A stretch of DNA of 64,000 nt from Leptodactylus fallax (Eukaryota > Chordata > Amphibia > Anura > Leptodactylidae): the NCBI GenBank assembly GCA_947044405.1, contig CAMRHE010000115.1, forward strand, positions 1,612,001 through 1,676,000, in the 5' to 3' direction. This document shows, piece after piece, positions 1 through 40,703 of the stretch (positions are counted from its first letter, which is position 1; each line of letters starts with the position of its first letter). Position numbers and translations under genes: made by a program. The notes under the pieces were generated by a model that was not told the DNA's origin, did not search any database, and worked only from the letters and a program-made list of their open reading frames with translations.

Positions 1-879
<879 letters not shown>

Positions 880-984
880 TACAACAATATAATGTATAAT
901 ATTACTGGAATTTGGTTGGACATGCTATAGGAGCTTAGTCAATGGGTAGCCAAAAGTTACTTGTATTTTGCAAAGTTGTATTTG

Positions 985-1352
985 TTTTAGGTTATGTTCA
1001 CATGAATGGATTTGCAGCAGATTTTGAGATGGATTAAGCCTCAAATTCAGCTCTAAATTCCAGCCGGAATATGCCTCCGATTGTTTTCAGTGGGAGGCAG
1101 CAACAGACACTGAAAAAAAAAAAAAAGCATTCTGCTTTATCTTCCCATGGATTCCAAGCCTGATTCAGCTACAGAACCCGCAGCGTGAGACTGCCGCAGA
1201 CTAGCCCCTTTATGTCTGAGGTTATCAGCAAGCAAACTCAAAGCTCTGCATCAGCTTTCTGCCACGGGTAACACAGGTCCAGAATTTGGAGAGGAATCCA
1301 TGGTGGAAGAAGCCTCATATTCTTCTGTAAATTCCGCCATGTGAATCTGCCC
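985..1352. repeat. Degenerate foldback repeat, GTTCACATG ends
   Basis: The segment opens with TTATGTTCACATGAATGG and closes with AATTCCGCCATGTGAATCTG, a loose inverted pair resembling the cleaner element at 20483-20710. The rest of 880-1808 is intron with no gene signal that I can see. Confidence 0.4.
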
Positions 1353-1808
1353 CTACAGTTTATGGTGTGATCTGATAAATTTAGTGGTGGCATGTACATT
1401 CTGAGTTGTTGGAGTCCTTTTTCATAGTGTATAGATCAGGATGTGGAACAGCTTTCAGACAATAGGGGTGTGTGTCTGTGTGTATAGCAGCTACTGAAAG
1501 AATGTGGGCATGAATGGCATTTGCACAAGCCAGTGAGTCTATAACATACTATTGACCCAGCACAAATATAACTATTGTCTCATGGTGCCAATGTTAATAC
1601 CCCAAGAGTAACATTAAACCTTACAGTGGTAGGACAGTAATTAGGAATGTTCTTTATTTGCTGATTAGATCTTACTGAAGTAGATGGTACATTATGATTA
1701 AGGTGATTTCTATGTAATAGTTTTGGTTTATGGGTTAGCAATGAGGCAATCCCTGGACTGCTGCCCTGCCTTCTCCATCTTATGCCAATCTTCCTGCATT
1801 GCTTTTAG

Positions 1809-29220
<27,412 letters not shown>

Positions 29221-29395
29221 AAATAAATCTGCTCCAAAAAGAACATCTTCCCGGACTAGGAGATCTCATTATGGCATTTCATGTGCTTACCAATCTTGTA
29301 TTGCTAGCAGTAAAAATATATTGGTTCTTTTTTATGATTATATTTCCTATACCATTTAATTAAATATACTGTACATTTTTACATCTGCCGATATA
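29221..29395 (+). promoter_or_regulatory. anxa4: anxa4 3' UTR and candidate poly(A) signal
   Basis: AATAAA at 29222-29227 is too close to the stop to be the likely signal. ATTAAA at 29359-29364 is followed 35 bp later by a GU/U-rich stretch (TTTGTTGCCTGATGTTTC), so cleavage near 29375-29395 is plausible. Inferred, not proven. Confidence 0.5.
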
Positions 29396-29615
29396 AGTAT
29401 TTGTTGCCTGATGTTTCTTTTTATGCTGTCTAACTATCCATATTATATTGTGCATACTACTAGGACTAGCCAACATAACCATTAAAATAGACCGCTGTGT
29501 CTACATTACTTTAACCCTCTCCCGTCACAGCCATTTTTAAATTTTTTTCTGTTCTTAGAGCTGTAGGATGGCTTATTTTCTGCAGGACAAATTATGCTGC
29601 CATTTACAATTCTGT

Positions 29616-29652
<37 letters not shown>

Positions 29653-29795
29653 GTCCTTTAATAGTCCCACAATGGGGAAATTCAGTGTGTTACAGCAGCA
29701 AAGATAAGCAGATACAAATACAAATACAACATGTACAGGAATGTTCCAAGGTAAGAGGCATTACTTTGATAGCCGACAGACAGATAGGAAGTAGC

Positions 29796-29812
29796 GGGGG
29801 GGGGGGGGGGGG
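29796..29812. repeat. Poly-G/C tract in the LINE 3' UTR
   Basis: An uninterrupted run of G on the plus strand, C on the LINE strand. Confidence 0.9.
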
Positions 29813-29834
29813 ATTTAACAGGCAGAAAGATATT

Positions 29835-32749
29835 TCAGTTCTCTGTGTGTAATGATCTCCGCTTAGGTCGGTGTTGGTTGTACAGCCTAACCGCGGTGGG
29901 GAGGAAAGACTTCCGATAGCGCTCCTTCTCACACCTAGGGTGGAGCAGTCGGTCACTGACAGTACTGCTCAGCGCGATCACAGTTTCATGCATGGGATGG
30001 GACCTCTTCTTCTGCATGGAGCTCACCACGGACAGTATCCTTTTGTCACCCACCACCTGCATTGGGTCCAGTGGGCTCCCCAGGACAGAGCTGGCCTTTC
30101 TAATCAGCTTGTCAAGTTTATTTCTGTCCCTGGTTGATATACTGCTCCCCCAGCAGGCCACTCCAAAGAAGATGGCTGATGCCACTACCGAGTTGAAGAA
30201 AGTTCTAAGAAGTGCCCCCCGGATTCCAAAGGCTCTCAGCTTCCTAAGCAGGTAAAGCCTGCTGTGGCCCTTCCTGTACAGGGCCTCCATATAATCTGCC
30301 CAATCCAGCTTATTATTAAGGAGCAAACCCAGGTACTTATAGGTGTTCACAATCTCGATGCCCGTCCCCAGGATGTCCACTGGTTTAGGAGGGCTTCTGC
30401 CTTTACGGAAGTCCACCACCATCTCCTTGGTCTTCCCCGCGTTAATCTTCAGGTGGTTCCGGTGGCACCAGTCCACAAAATCCTGGTTCAGTTCCCTGTA
30501 CTCCCTGTCATCATCGTCTGTGATGAGGCCTACTATTGCAGAGTCGTCAGAATACTTCTGTAGGTAGCAGCTAGATGAGTTGCACCTAAAATCTGCAGTG
30601 TACAGTGTGAAGAGGAAAGGGGCGAGAACCGTACCCTGAGGTGCCCCCGTATTACAGATCATGGTACCTGACACACAGTCTTGGGCTCTCACGTATTGAG
30701 GTCGATTTGTGAGGTAGTCTAGGATCCAGTTGGAGAGGTGGTGGTCCACTCCAGCAAGGTCCAGCTTGTCCTTCAATAACCTGGGCTGTATGGTGTTAAA
30801 AGCACTGGAGAAATCAAAGAACATTATTCTCACTGTGTTCCCTGGTTTCTCCAGGTGAGACAGAGCCCTGTGCAGAAGATGGATGATGGCATCATCTACC
30901 CCAATGCCCGGCCGATAAGCAAACTGGAGGGGGTCCATAGCGGGGCTCACTAGAGGGCGGAGATGTGTGAGAACCAATCTCTCTAAGATCTTCATCAGGT
31001 GGGATGTCAGTGCTACAGGTCTGTAGTCATTGAGGTCCATAGGGTGGGGTTTCTTTGGAACTGGTACCACACAAGAAGATTTCCATAATTCAGGAACTAT
31101 TTCCTGCCTCAGGCTCATATTATACATATATGTAATTATACCACACAGCTGGTCCCCGCAAGTCTTAATTAGCCTTGCACTGATGTCATCTGGCCCTGCG
31201 GCTTTCCTCGCCTTGATCTTTTTCATCTCCTTCCTCACCTGGGCCCGTGTGAAGGTCAGACTGTGGTCAGATAAAGACGGATTTCTGGATTTACTGGTCT
31301 GTTGGGAAGTGTCCGCATGGGGTGAAGTCATTGTGGTGGGGGGAGATGAAGGACATACTGGGGTGGGAGGAGCTGGTGTGTGATCAAATCTGTTGAAGAA
31401 TAGGTTTAGTTCATTAAGCCAATTAACATCTGCCTCAATCTGGCAGACAGACTGTTTATGACCCGAAATTGACTTAAGCCCCTCCCAGACCCCCCCCTTA
31501 TGTCTTTTCTTTCCATTTGCTTTTCCATTTTTTTCTTTATAACTGGCTTTTCCCTGTCTGATTTGATGCCTCAGCTCCTTTTGTACTTCCCTCAACCCCT
31601 CCTTATCTCTTGTCCTAAATGCCATCTTTTTCTCCTTAAGTAGTGTTTTTATATCAGAGTTAATCCATGGTTTGTTATTGGAGAAGCACCTCACCACTTT
31701 TGTGGATACTGTGTTGTCCACACAAAAATTTATGTAGTCCGTTATGCAGTGTGTGAGTCCTTCTATATCTTCTCCATAAGAATCCTGCAGAACTTCCCAT
31801 GCGGTTGTGTCAAAACAATCCCTCAGAGCCTCATCACTCTCCTCGGACCATATCCTCACTGTGCGGGTGACAGCTGGTTCTCTACGTACAAGTGGCTTGT
31901 ACACAGGTCGGAGATGTACTAGGTTGTGATCCGATCTCCCCAGGGGCGGTAGGGCTGATGAGTTATATGCCTCCCTCGCGTTGGCAAAGAACAAGTCCAG
32001 TGTTTTGTTGTCTTTTGTGTGGCAGGTTACATACTGTGTGAAACTGGGCAGTGTGGATGATGGAGAGGCATGGTTGAAATCACCCGACAGAAGAAAGAGG
32101 GCCTGGGGATGTTTTAACTGTAAAAGGCTCAGCGTGGCTTGTAGGACCTCGCAGGCAGTGTCAGCTTTCGCAGAGGGGGGGACATATGCAGCTATCACGA
32201 TGACATGCAATAGTTCCCTTGGTAGGTAGAAAGGTCTCATGCTCACAGCTAATAGTTCAATGTCCTCACAGCAAGTTTGCCCCTTAATCACAATGTGCCT
32301 AGGATTACACCATCTATTATTCACAAACATTGCCAGCCCTCCTCCTTTCCTCTTACCGCTCTCCCTTGTCCTGTCTGCCCGAAGGAGTTTAAAACCATCC
32401 AAGGAGACCAGAGGGTCAGGAGTAACTTCAGTGAGCCAAGTCTCTGTAAGTAGCATCATGCTACACACCTGAAACTCCTATGATGCCTGGTGAGCTCTGT
32501 TAGTTCATCCATCTTGTTTGCAAGAGATCTCACATTGCCCATAATGATTGAGGGAAGAGCTGGTCGGTAACACCTCTTTTTAATCCTCTGAAGAGTACCA
32601 GCTCTACAGCCCCTCACCCGCTTTTTCTTTCTCCAAAGCTTGCGGGGGATGTGTGGCCAGATGGTATGCAATCCTGCTGTGTGTCTCAGCTGCAAAGGTT
32701 TCTCTCTTGTATAGACAAAGGAATTGTCTGCAGAGACAAAAGTTTCCAT
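29835..32749 (-). pseudogene. LINE ORF: AP endonuclease plus reverse transcriptase, one frameshift
   Basis: The main frame 32468-29835 gives 877 residues. AP-endonuclease motifs in order: LLTETWL (catalytic Glu), AAYVPPSAKAD, LLSGDFNHAS and GRSDHNLV. The reverse transcriptase follows: NDYRPVALTS, MFFDFSSAFNTI (first catalytic Asp), GAPQGTVLAPFLF and the active-site box KYSDDSAIVGLI, with Ser where most relatives have Ala. The N-terminal piece (SIIMGNVRSLANKMDEL) is in another frame, ending CVA-stop at 32456. One missing base near 32470 separates them, giving about 970 residues if ignored. A start METFVSADNSF at 32749 is plausible. All catalytic residues are present. Confidence 0.9.
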
Positions 32750-32920
32750 TTCAAGCAGAACAAAACGACAGATAAAAACACAAAAAAAAGTATCACAAGG
32801 GTCCAAGTCTTTGTGTGTTTCTTCATAGTGCAAAGTCCTTAAGTAGAGAGGTAAAAAACGAGACAAAGAAAGAAAAATAAGAGAGAGAGTCTCAGAGCTA
32901 CTGTGACAGGCAGCCACTCC

Positions 32921-32938
32921 AGCGGCGCCATCTTGGAA
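32921..32938 (-). promoter_or_regulatory. YY1-like site at the LINE 5' end
   Basis: The minus strand reads CCAAGATGGCGCCGC, a close match to the YY1 consensus AAGATGGCGGC, at the apparent first bases of the element. Mammalian L1 uses a YY1 site in the same position to fix its transcription start. Confidence 0.6.
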
Positions 32939-32940
32939 AA

Positions 32941-35017
32941 AAAAAAAAAAAAAATCTGGAAAAAAATTCATAATGGGTTGGAATTAGAAAAAAAAAAAGT
33001 TTGCGCCACTTTCTTATGGGTTCTACTGATGTTCCAGGTGGCGGTGATCCGAGCAAACATGGAGGCTCCTGCGCAACACCCTTCTTCATATACCACTGTT
33101 GCAATTGTCCTAGACATCTGAAGGAATCATGGGCATTGGCACTGGGTCTCCGTTTCGTTAAACATTAGACATCCAGTGGCTGTGGCGCCAGCTCTGCTTC
33201 CGAGTGGGCACCATGTTTATAGTGCTGACATCCACTGTAATAGTAAGCAGTGTGGGGAGGGCGATAACCAATTATTTGTAAACTGCTTCAATGTGTGGAG
33301 ACCTCAGAACTGTTAGGGCTTTTGCTCACATCTGCATTGTGCAGATGTATGATGTACTTGGTAATCACAAACTGCAGGCCGACCTATTGTTTTTAATGGG
33401 AAAATGCAGACTTCCACTTGTTTGTTGGTTCATGGACAAAGAACAGAGATCTGCTTGATTTTTGGTCAATTTTGCAGACCACAGATATCCATTGAAGTTA
33501 ATAATCGGTCCGTGAAAATCACAGACAGCATGTGGATGACCCCCACTCCAAAAAAAAAAGCTTTAACCACAGACCAGACAACAAACAACCCAAAGATCTG
33601 CAGAATTGTATGCTATCCATGACTGACAGACCTCACACTAAGTCCTTACTGAAAAACCCTCCATTATACTCCAATGTTTTGTGTAATACTCCTCATGCTT
33701 ATCACAGAGCGGAATTTTATTTATTTTTTTTAGTATAAACTGTATATCAAGCCATTTTATTATTGCCAACCGGTAGAATGGAGCAGTCATTCAGTATGGC
33801 ACTAAACCTTGCTGTATTTTGATGTTTTCTGCCTTTCCAAAAATGAGAAACTAAAATTTACTGACTCATTCCACTCCAAAAAGTTTTTCTTAAGGGAATG
33901 ATCCTTGTCAGCTCAAGATCTGTCAGAAGCTGATGGAAGACTTTCTGAAGTAGTATGGTGTACTGTTCAGTGAAAATTCAATAGACCTTGAAGTCTCCAT
34001 TAAAATGGGAAAATTGGCTAGTATGCATGGATTTGTTTGTGTAGTCTAGAAAAAAAATGGATTCTGCTGAGCAGCCTAATCATAAAATTTTGCATACCCA
34101 GTGGGTGTGGTATCTGAAGAATCTCCCTGTATTTCGTGCTTAGAGGACCTTTCGCCATTTCTGCTAAGTCCAGCTCTTTGCATCATTTAATAGCTTGTGC
34201 TCCACTGATTCCAGCACAGTTGAAATTTTTTTCACTAGCCCCGACCATTACAGAGCAATAAGTACAGTTAGTTTTGGTGACTCAGATGCTATTTTTTTGC
34301 TCTGTACTGTTGTTATTCTAGACTGTCACTGTCCCACCTCTGATTGGAGCGCAGAATCACATTTCCCTGCCTGGCACAGTCTATTGACAGGTGTTCGAGG
34401 ACCTTTCACCACCTCCAATTCTTAAGTGCAGTGTTTCACAGTACCTGCAAAGTGGATGGGATTCTGGCTAATCCCATTCACACTTTGCAGAGATATATCC
34501 GCAGCGGACATGCTGTGATTTAAAAAGCTGTCGCGTTTTTGTAAATTGCAGCATGTCAATTATACTTACAGAAATACTGGTATTTTCCATATAGGTATAA
34601 TATGGACAGAAATTCCGCAAAGGAAAACTCTGCAGACCCTGTGAGTTTTCTTTTTCGCTGCAGCTCACTTTATAGGGCCTTAGCCTAACTCTTGGATTTT
34701 CTCATCAAGATTCTCAGGCTACGGTCTACAGAGTAGAAACCAATTGGCAACATGTATGCTGGTATGAATGTCTGGAGCAGAAATGAGAACAGTCAGAATG
34801 TACAAGTCAGAGGATAAGATGAAAACGTATTGAGGAGATGGACTGAGGTCAAACCAGGAGGACGAATGAGGGGCGTACAGACAAATCATATAACCCCATG
34901 GCAAATGTCAGAATTGCTCCCCCACCTCCAAAAATAGAAATAGTGTTTTGTTTTCTTGATATTTTTAAGTAAATACATTTTAAAAATAAAAACTTCCTCA
35001 ACAATTGTGCTTACTTC
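32941..35017. other. Intergenic; repeat fragments, no gene
   Basis: A poly-A tract borders the LINE (32937-32954). GAGGACCTTTCG (about 34144) and CGAGGACCTTTCACC (about 34396) are partial ends of the AGAGGACC MITE group. 34438-34690 is an M1-related segment (GACATGCTGTGATTT, GCAGCTCAC...GGGCCTTAGCC). Nothing recognisable in 33000-34130. Confidence 0.5.
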
Positions 35018-35481
35018 CAGGGCCGTTTTGCCGACTTGCACAAATTATAATGCCCCCTTAGTGGCCCTCACACAGTATAATGCCTCCCTAGTGGCCTCAT
35101 ACAATATAATGTCCCCCTCTAGCTATCCCCACAGTTTAATGTCGCCCTCTAAGTGCATCCACAGTATAGTATCCTCCTCCAGCTATCCCTGTAGTTGTCC
35201 CCATGGTTTAATGTCCCTCTGCTACCAAACAAAAAAAAACACTAATACTCACCTCTCCTCTCTCCCCTGCTCTCTCAGGTCTGGAGTCTCCCGGGGAAGA
35301 GAGAGGATGTGAATGGTGAAGCAGGGAGTGGAAGGCTCCCTGCTTCATCATTGTATGTATTCATTCGCGCTAAAGTTGGGGCAGCCCAGAACAGCAGGAC
35401 TGTCCACTGTCCCAAGGGGGCCCCCACTACCATAGGGCCCGGTGCAAGTGCATTGTTGGCCCTATGGTTAAAGTGGCCCTG
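35018..35481. mobile_element. 464-bp non-autonomous hAT element
   Basis: Starts CAGGGCCGTTTTGCC and ends AAAGTGGCCCTG. Flanks CTTACTTC (35010-35017) and CTTACCTC (35482-35489) match 7 of 8. The interior carries CAGTATAATGCC minisatellite units (35035-35220). Confidence 0.85.
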
Positions 35482-35589
35482 CTTACCTCTACCTATAGAA
35501 TCCACTAACCATTTCAGCTACATTTTTCTCCACTTCCTTATAGTGTATAATAATATACACTATATTATTTTTTTTTTTTAACTAATTAA

Positions 35590-35898
35590 GGTGGTTTTCC
35601 AGCCCCAAATGTATTTTTATACCTGGGTGCCGAAAGTTACAGCAGTGGACGGGAAGCAGAAGCAGGTTGCTCCTAGTCAAGTAATAGCCCTGTCCAGTCT
35701 ATAGTGATGGGGCTGGAGAATTGCAGCTCCGCTCCTATTTCTTGGATAGGAAGAGGCTGCTTTTGCTCCCCATCCACTGCAGTAGCTTCCAGCACCTGGA
35801 TCAACAGATCTGTGTGGGGGTCTGGGTATCAGTCCCCTACAGATCAGAAACTGATAATCTACCACAGAATAGGTCATCTGTATGAAAAATGCATTTAG
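35590..35898. mobile_element. TTAA MITE (GTGGTTTTCCAGCCCC end), right end unclear
   Basis: TTAA at 35586-35589. Interior GTAATAG...CTCCTAT and ATAGGTCATCTGTAT match the 38425-38824 copy. The right terminus is not visible. Confidence 0.55.
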
Positions 35899-38424
35899 GG
35901 ACCATAAAAGGATTACTTATCTCCGGACGAGGTAGAGGGCATATCTGACAGACTGTATCATAAAATCTAAGTAAACAGAGCAGTAGAGAAGGATTTATGA
36001 TACTTAGACTTCCAGACAACAAAAGAGATCAAAGTGTTATGGGAGGGACCTGCGGGCCCCCTCCCTCCACAGGCTCCATAGCAATTGCTTAGCCTCCCTC
36101 CATGGTAGGTATGCCATTGGGTCTAACTAGAAGTACCAGGCAAGAGTTACCGGCCTCATCTTTAGTTTGAAGCTGCTGCTCCGTGCTGTTTTTAGAGCAG
36201 GCCGATCAGCATAAAGAACATGATCCATGGCTATGTCTAGAGTGCTAGTGACCATGAGTAGGTAGGATCATGGCACTTAGATAAGTAACACACTGACACA
36301 AAAAATGGACCTCTAATACAAGGGTCCCCCACTTTGTGAATGAGAATGGAGATCTCCTCTATATGTTCTGGCAGACCCCTCACATGCATTATGTTACATC
36401 AGCTGGTTTTGCCCTAAAACTAGGTTACGTTAGTGACATTGCTTTGTCAGATTTCCTCCTTTTATCCATATCCTCCTCACTATGGTGCACAGATGTTTGT
36501 ATATTATGAGCTATGAATAATGTAATTTTTTTACTTCTTTTTCTTACATGTTTTTTAATTTACCACTTTTACATTTACTAGCTCTGTTTTATTGTGCCTA
36601 GAAACTCGTAGACTTTAATTTGGAAATTACTTTCATTTCCTCTCACCCATTTGGGATTTAACTTATTCATGAAGCCTTTACTAACCATAAAGCTATTTGT
36701 GCACGGAGTCATATTTATAACATATTCTCCTAGTCTCTACTTTTCTATAGACATCGGTGTAATTTTTTTTTTTTTTTTTTTTACACCCAGTATTGGATTT
36801 GTTTCTTAACAGCTTGTAAGCACAAAATGCCCTCCAGTAAGATTCTGATCAGCCAGTGTAAGAGTTACAGAGCCAACTCTCCATGGATAACTAAACTTTT
36901 ACCAGAAATTGCCAAGTGCAGAAAAAGAAAACTTTCTTACTTTCTTATGCATATAACATAGAGCTATATACCATGCATATACAGATTGAATAAACTCCAA
37001 CTGCATGAACGGTAATTCATTTCTGACTGTAGGGACAGAGAGCTTTTACCTAAAAGTTCACCCTTAGGCAAAAAGGGTTGTAGGTCTCCCATTCTAAAAA
37101 TGGACCAGCTCCTACTGGTGTGTACAATAATAGTCCTAAGGTAAAAGAGTCCTTCCAGATATGGGTAAAGAAATATATAAGATTGGAATATTAATGAGAT
37201 ATCCTTGTGGGCATTCAATTCTTGGTACCCCTACTGATCAGCTGTTTGAAGGGGCTGCTGTGCTTATGCAAGGCCTTGATGGAGCCTCTTCAGTCCACCT
37301 CAGTCTGGTATTTTCAGACAGTGGAAAATGAAAAGAAATTTGATGCACATATCTGCCTCAAATTCCTCTTCGTTTTCTGCCCTTCGGCTCCTTACGGCAG
37401 AATGCCGAGCCATGGTCAGCCATGGAATCCGAAGCAAGATCAGACGCTTATTTTTTCAGCATCCTGCTGCAAAACAGGGTAGAATCTCAAATTAGCGGCA
37501 AATTCAGATGTGTGAACATTTCCTTACAGATGGTCAGTAGGGGTATCAAGAGTTGGACCCCCACGATGATGGACTAAGGTTGATACTATTGTAACTTTAG
37601 ACTATAATTCTATACAAAAATAACTAGTAATTGGCTCCAAAGGTCCAAAATCTCACCCCAAAAGTAAAAAACAAAACATGAAAACTGAAAAAAGGCAGAT
37701 ACAGTAACTAATACAGATAGAGCACATCTCTACATATACCCTAAAAGTGAGAAATAGATACTAGAATCTATAAATCACTTTTGGAGTAGAGGACAGGAGC
37801 TTCATCACGGTCTTCATCATCAATATGCCAAAAAATTAAAATGGAGCCGCCCTCAACTGATGTACAAGACACTATGTCATCCTGGCACAGGAAAAAATGA
37901 GTACATGTAGTACTGTAATATATTGTAGAGAGGCGCTACTAAACAGCCCATGAAATGTTTATGCCGACTGGCTGGATTTGCCAGTCAGTTACATATGGTG
38001 TAGACTGGTAACGTCGGAGGCATTGTATGTTGACAACAACAGTTACAGCGACCCATTGAATGGACAAAATATTGTATAATATACAACTTTAACTTGTGAG
38101 ACCACTGTAAAGCTAGCCATACACGTAAAATATTTAACAGCAAAACGCTCATTCAGACAATTATGTTCTCCGACTCCCCCATATACATGGACACTTTCTG
38201 AATGTTTTGCAACATCTTTCCTCCCTGAAAACAAAAGGATTGGGTAGTTGAAATCCAATAGCCTGATCCTTCTTTCATCCTGACATCTGCCATCAAGAGC
38301 TGGAAGGCCCCTATACGCATTAGTCAGTACAGGCCAATACACATCCAATTGGGGGAATTTACTAACCCATCTACTCCAGTTTTCAGGAATAGATGGATGG
38401 AAGTGCGGTGCATTTTTTTCTCTT
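35899..38424. other. Intergenic, no gene recognised
   Basis: A poly-T tract lies at about 36762-36781. 37205-37300 carries a fragment of the CAGCTGATC MITE interior and 37300-37530 a GTTCACA-type fragment. 38105-38345 carries CCATACACG-type repeat sequence. 36000-37200 and 37560-38100 show nothing I can name. Confidence 0.4.
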
Positions 38425-38824
38425 CTTGTGGATCCACAGATTAGGTCATCAATATGTGATCTGTGAGGGTCCGACATCCGAATCCCACACTGGTCAGCTG
38501 TTGCAGCAGCCTTGGGGTATCGGAAGTTGCTAGAGAACAGGCCTCAGATGTAGTCTCTCCTATTCAAGTAATAGGAGCAGTGCTGCAATTCCCCAGAACC
38601 ACTGCTACGCAGTGGACAGGATTGCTGTTCCGCTCCTATTACTTAAATAGCAGTGGTGCTGCATGCGCTCCCTGTTCAATAGCAGTTTTTCAGCCCTCAG
38701 AGGCTGCTATAACAGCTGATTTGTGGAGGGTCTGGGTGTCAAACCTCCACAAATCACATACTGATGACCCATAAATAGGATAGGTCATCAGTATAAAAAA
38801 TCAATTTGGGGCCGGAAAATCCCT
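38425..38824. mobile_element. TTAA MITE, left-truncated
   Basis: AGGTCATCAATATGTGATC near the left pairs with GATCACA-like and AGGTCATCAGTAT sequence near 38760-38800. It ends GGGCCGGAAAATCCCTTTAA, with TTAA at 38825-38828. Confidence 0.6.
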
Positions 38825-38828
38825 TTAA

Positions 38829-39420
38829 ATTTGACTAGAATATTTAACAAAATATGAAGAAACAGCTGAAGAGAAACCGGAAGCATGCAGGTGGTATTTG
38901 AGTTAAAAGGATAAACAATTTCTGAAAAACTGATGACATTTCGACAGGCTTTAAAATCTGCAGAATTACATTATTCTACACATAATCCAGAGAAGCAATT
39001 ATGTTTCTATTTATTTCTGCCTATTATGCTCCGGTTTTAAACAAAAACACTTGTTTCCTTTCTTTGCAGAAGTATTGCCATTAAAAAGGTTTGTTTCTGC
39101 AGCTGTATTTGCAACCTACTCACTCATTAACCCCATTTACTACAATACACTGGGTTCTGTACATGAGCAGATTCATTGAATTCATTTTTGGACGAATATA
39201 GTAAGTAGCTGCAAAGAAAACTGATTATTCTGTGTGCGATGCATAATAAATTCACGCACCAACCAAATATATCTGCCAAGAAAATCCTCAAATCATGAAC
39301 ATTTTCATTTTTTTCTTTGCACTACCAACATGTAAAATGCGATTTGGCTCAAAATTATTTAGTTATGGACTTACCATAATGATATGAATGATTAATTGCA
39401 ACTAATTTTTTATGGTCCTG
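38829..39420. other. Intergenic, nothing recognised
   Basis: AT-rich, non-repetitive by eye, no open frame with family features. Confidence 0.4.
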
Positions 39421-40128
39421 AGGCTAAGCCCCATGTAGCGGGCCACAGCAAAAAAGCGCTGCAGGAAAAACTGTGATGGAAACACATTGTGGTTTTTCCT
39501 GCAATGCTTTTCAGGTTGTGGCCCCACGTTTCGGAAATGAAGCTTTTTTTGTTGCAGATTTTATTGCAGTTTTTTGAGCCAAAGTCAGAAGTGGATTGAG
39601 TAGAAGGTAGAAGTATAAGAACTTCCTATATATTTCCCATTCCTTTTGAAGCCATTCTTTGCTTTGGTTCAAAAAAACGCAACAAAATCTGCAACAAAAA
39701 AAAGCTGCATTTCCTCAACATGGTGCCTCAGCCTGATCACAGAGCTTTCTTCTGTGGACTTTCTGCTTCAATTATACCTATAGGGAAACCGCCGGCATTC
39801 CCGTAGGTATAAGTGACATGCTGCAATTTCCAAAAATGCAACGGTTTAGGAAATCGCAGCATTTCTGCTGCGCATATTGTTCTGCAAGGTGTGGATGGGA
39901 TTCGCTATGTCAGGTGGGGCCCCAGCCTGAGATTTGTTTCATTTCTGGGCTGTATAGGTATAATTGACATGCTGCGATTTCCAAAACTGCAATGGTTTTG
40001 GAAATCACAGCGTATCCGCCGTGCGTATTTTAACGCCAAGTGGGGGTGGAATTCGCTAGAATCCCATCCACTTTGTTGTCACTGTAATCCACCGTGTTTT
40101 TTGCCACGTGGGGCCCTGGCTGTAAGGA
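39421..40128. mobile_element. Cluster of M1-type MITEs
   Basis: 39421-39511 is a half copy (GGCTAAGCCCCATGTAGCG). 39512-39735 is a complete foldback (GTTGTGGCCCCACGTTTCGG to TGGTGCCTCAGCCTGA). 39736-39928 ends GGTGGGGCCCCAGCCTGAG, and 39929-40128 ends CCACGTGGGGCCCTGGC. Both of the last two carry AATTGACATGCTGCGATTT-type interior, also seen at 34540 and 51800. Confidence 0.7.
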
Positions 40129-40703
40129 TTGACATGCTGTTTTTTCCCCTCATGACACAGAATTCAATTCCATGCGCACAGCAGATTCTCATGTATCTTT
40201 GTGCATTTTTTTAGCACTGACTTCAGAAAAACCTGTGTCAAAATGTCAATGTCAAATATGTGAATATGCCCTAGGGAAAATGCCCAAAGAAAAACTAAAA
40301 CGTGCTCCTTTTTGAAAAAAAAATGTCTCTGACCCAAAAATTTCACTAAAAATGAAGAAAAATGATACAAACAAAAAAGGGCTGTTTGTAGCCCTATTTT
40401 AATTTTTCTTTTATAAACATCTGGCCCAAGTTCCACAGTATTTTTGAGTTTTTGCTTTGTTTTTCTCTGCGTTTTTTCTTCCCCTATTAAATATATAGAA
40501 AAAATGCTTTAGTTTCCACAGCAATAATTAACAGGCTGCGTTTTCTTTAAAAAAAATATACACACATTTTTGAAAACCCTACTTTTCTGCAGCTTTTTCC
40601 CCCCCTGCAATGTGTGGATGAGATTAAACAAAAGCTCATTCACTTTGCTGTAAAACGTAAGTTTTTTTATGCAGCATTTCCACAGCAGCCAAAAATGATG
40701 TGG

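Larger units (their letters stand above)
29618..32940 (-). mobile_element. Near full-length non-LTR retrotransposon (Rex1/CR1/L2-like)
   Basis: On the minus strand it starts at CCAAGATGGCGCCGCTGG (about 32937), carries one long endonuclease plus reverse transcriptase frame, has a 3' UTR of about 190 bp, and ends CATTGTGGGACTATTAAAGG followed by an (ATT)n tail at 29618-29652. There is no LTR, gag or integrase. Clade assignment is from memory of Rex1/Babar-like C-terminal strings (HPMHETVIALSS, DRLLHPRCEKERYR) and is tentative. It lies about 250 bp past the likely anxa4 poly(A) site, in the opposite orientation. Confidence 0.9.

Noticed and set aside
29222..29227. AATAAA directly after the anxa4 stop
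   Set aside because: Too close to the stop to leave a normal 3' UTR; ATTAAA at 29359 with a downstream GU-rich stretch is more likely.
29618..32940. Possible retrovirus or LTR element
   Set aside because: No LTRs, gag, protease or integrase; the endonuclease is AP-type and the tail is a simple repeat, so it is a LINE.
32456..32971. 171-codon frame as a separate LINE ORF1
   Set aside because: Its C-terminal part is the start of the endonuclease (NVRSLANKMDEL) cut off by a frameshift; the N-terminal part is 5' UTR and poly-T.
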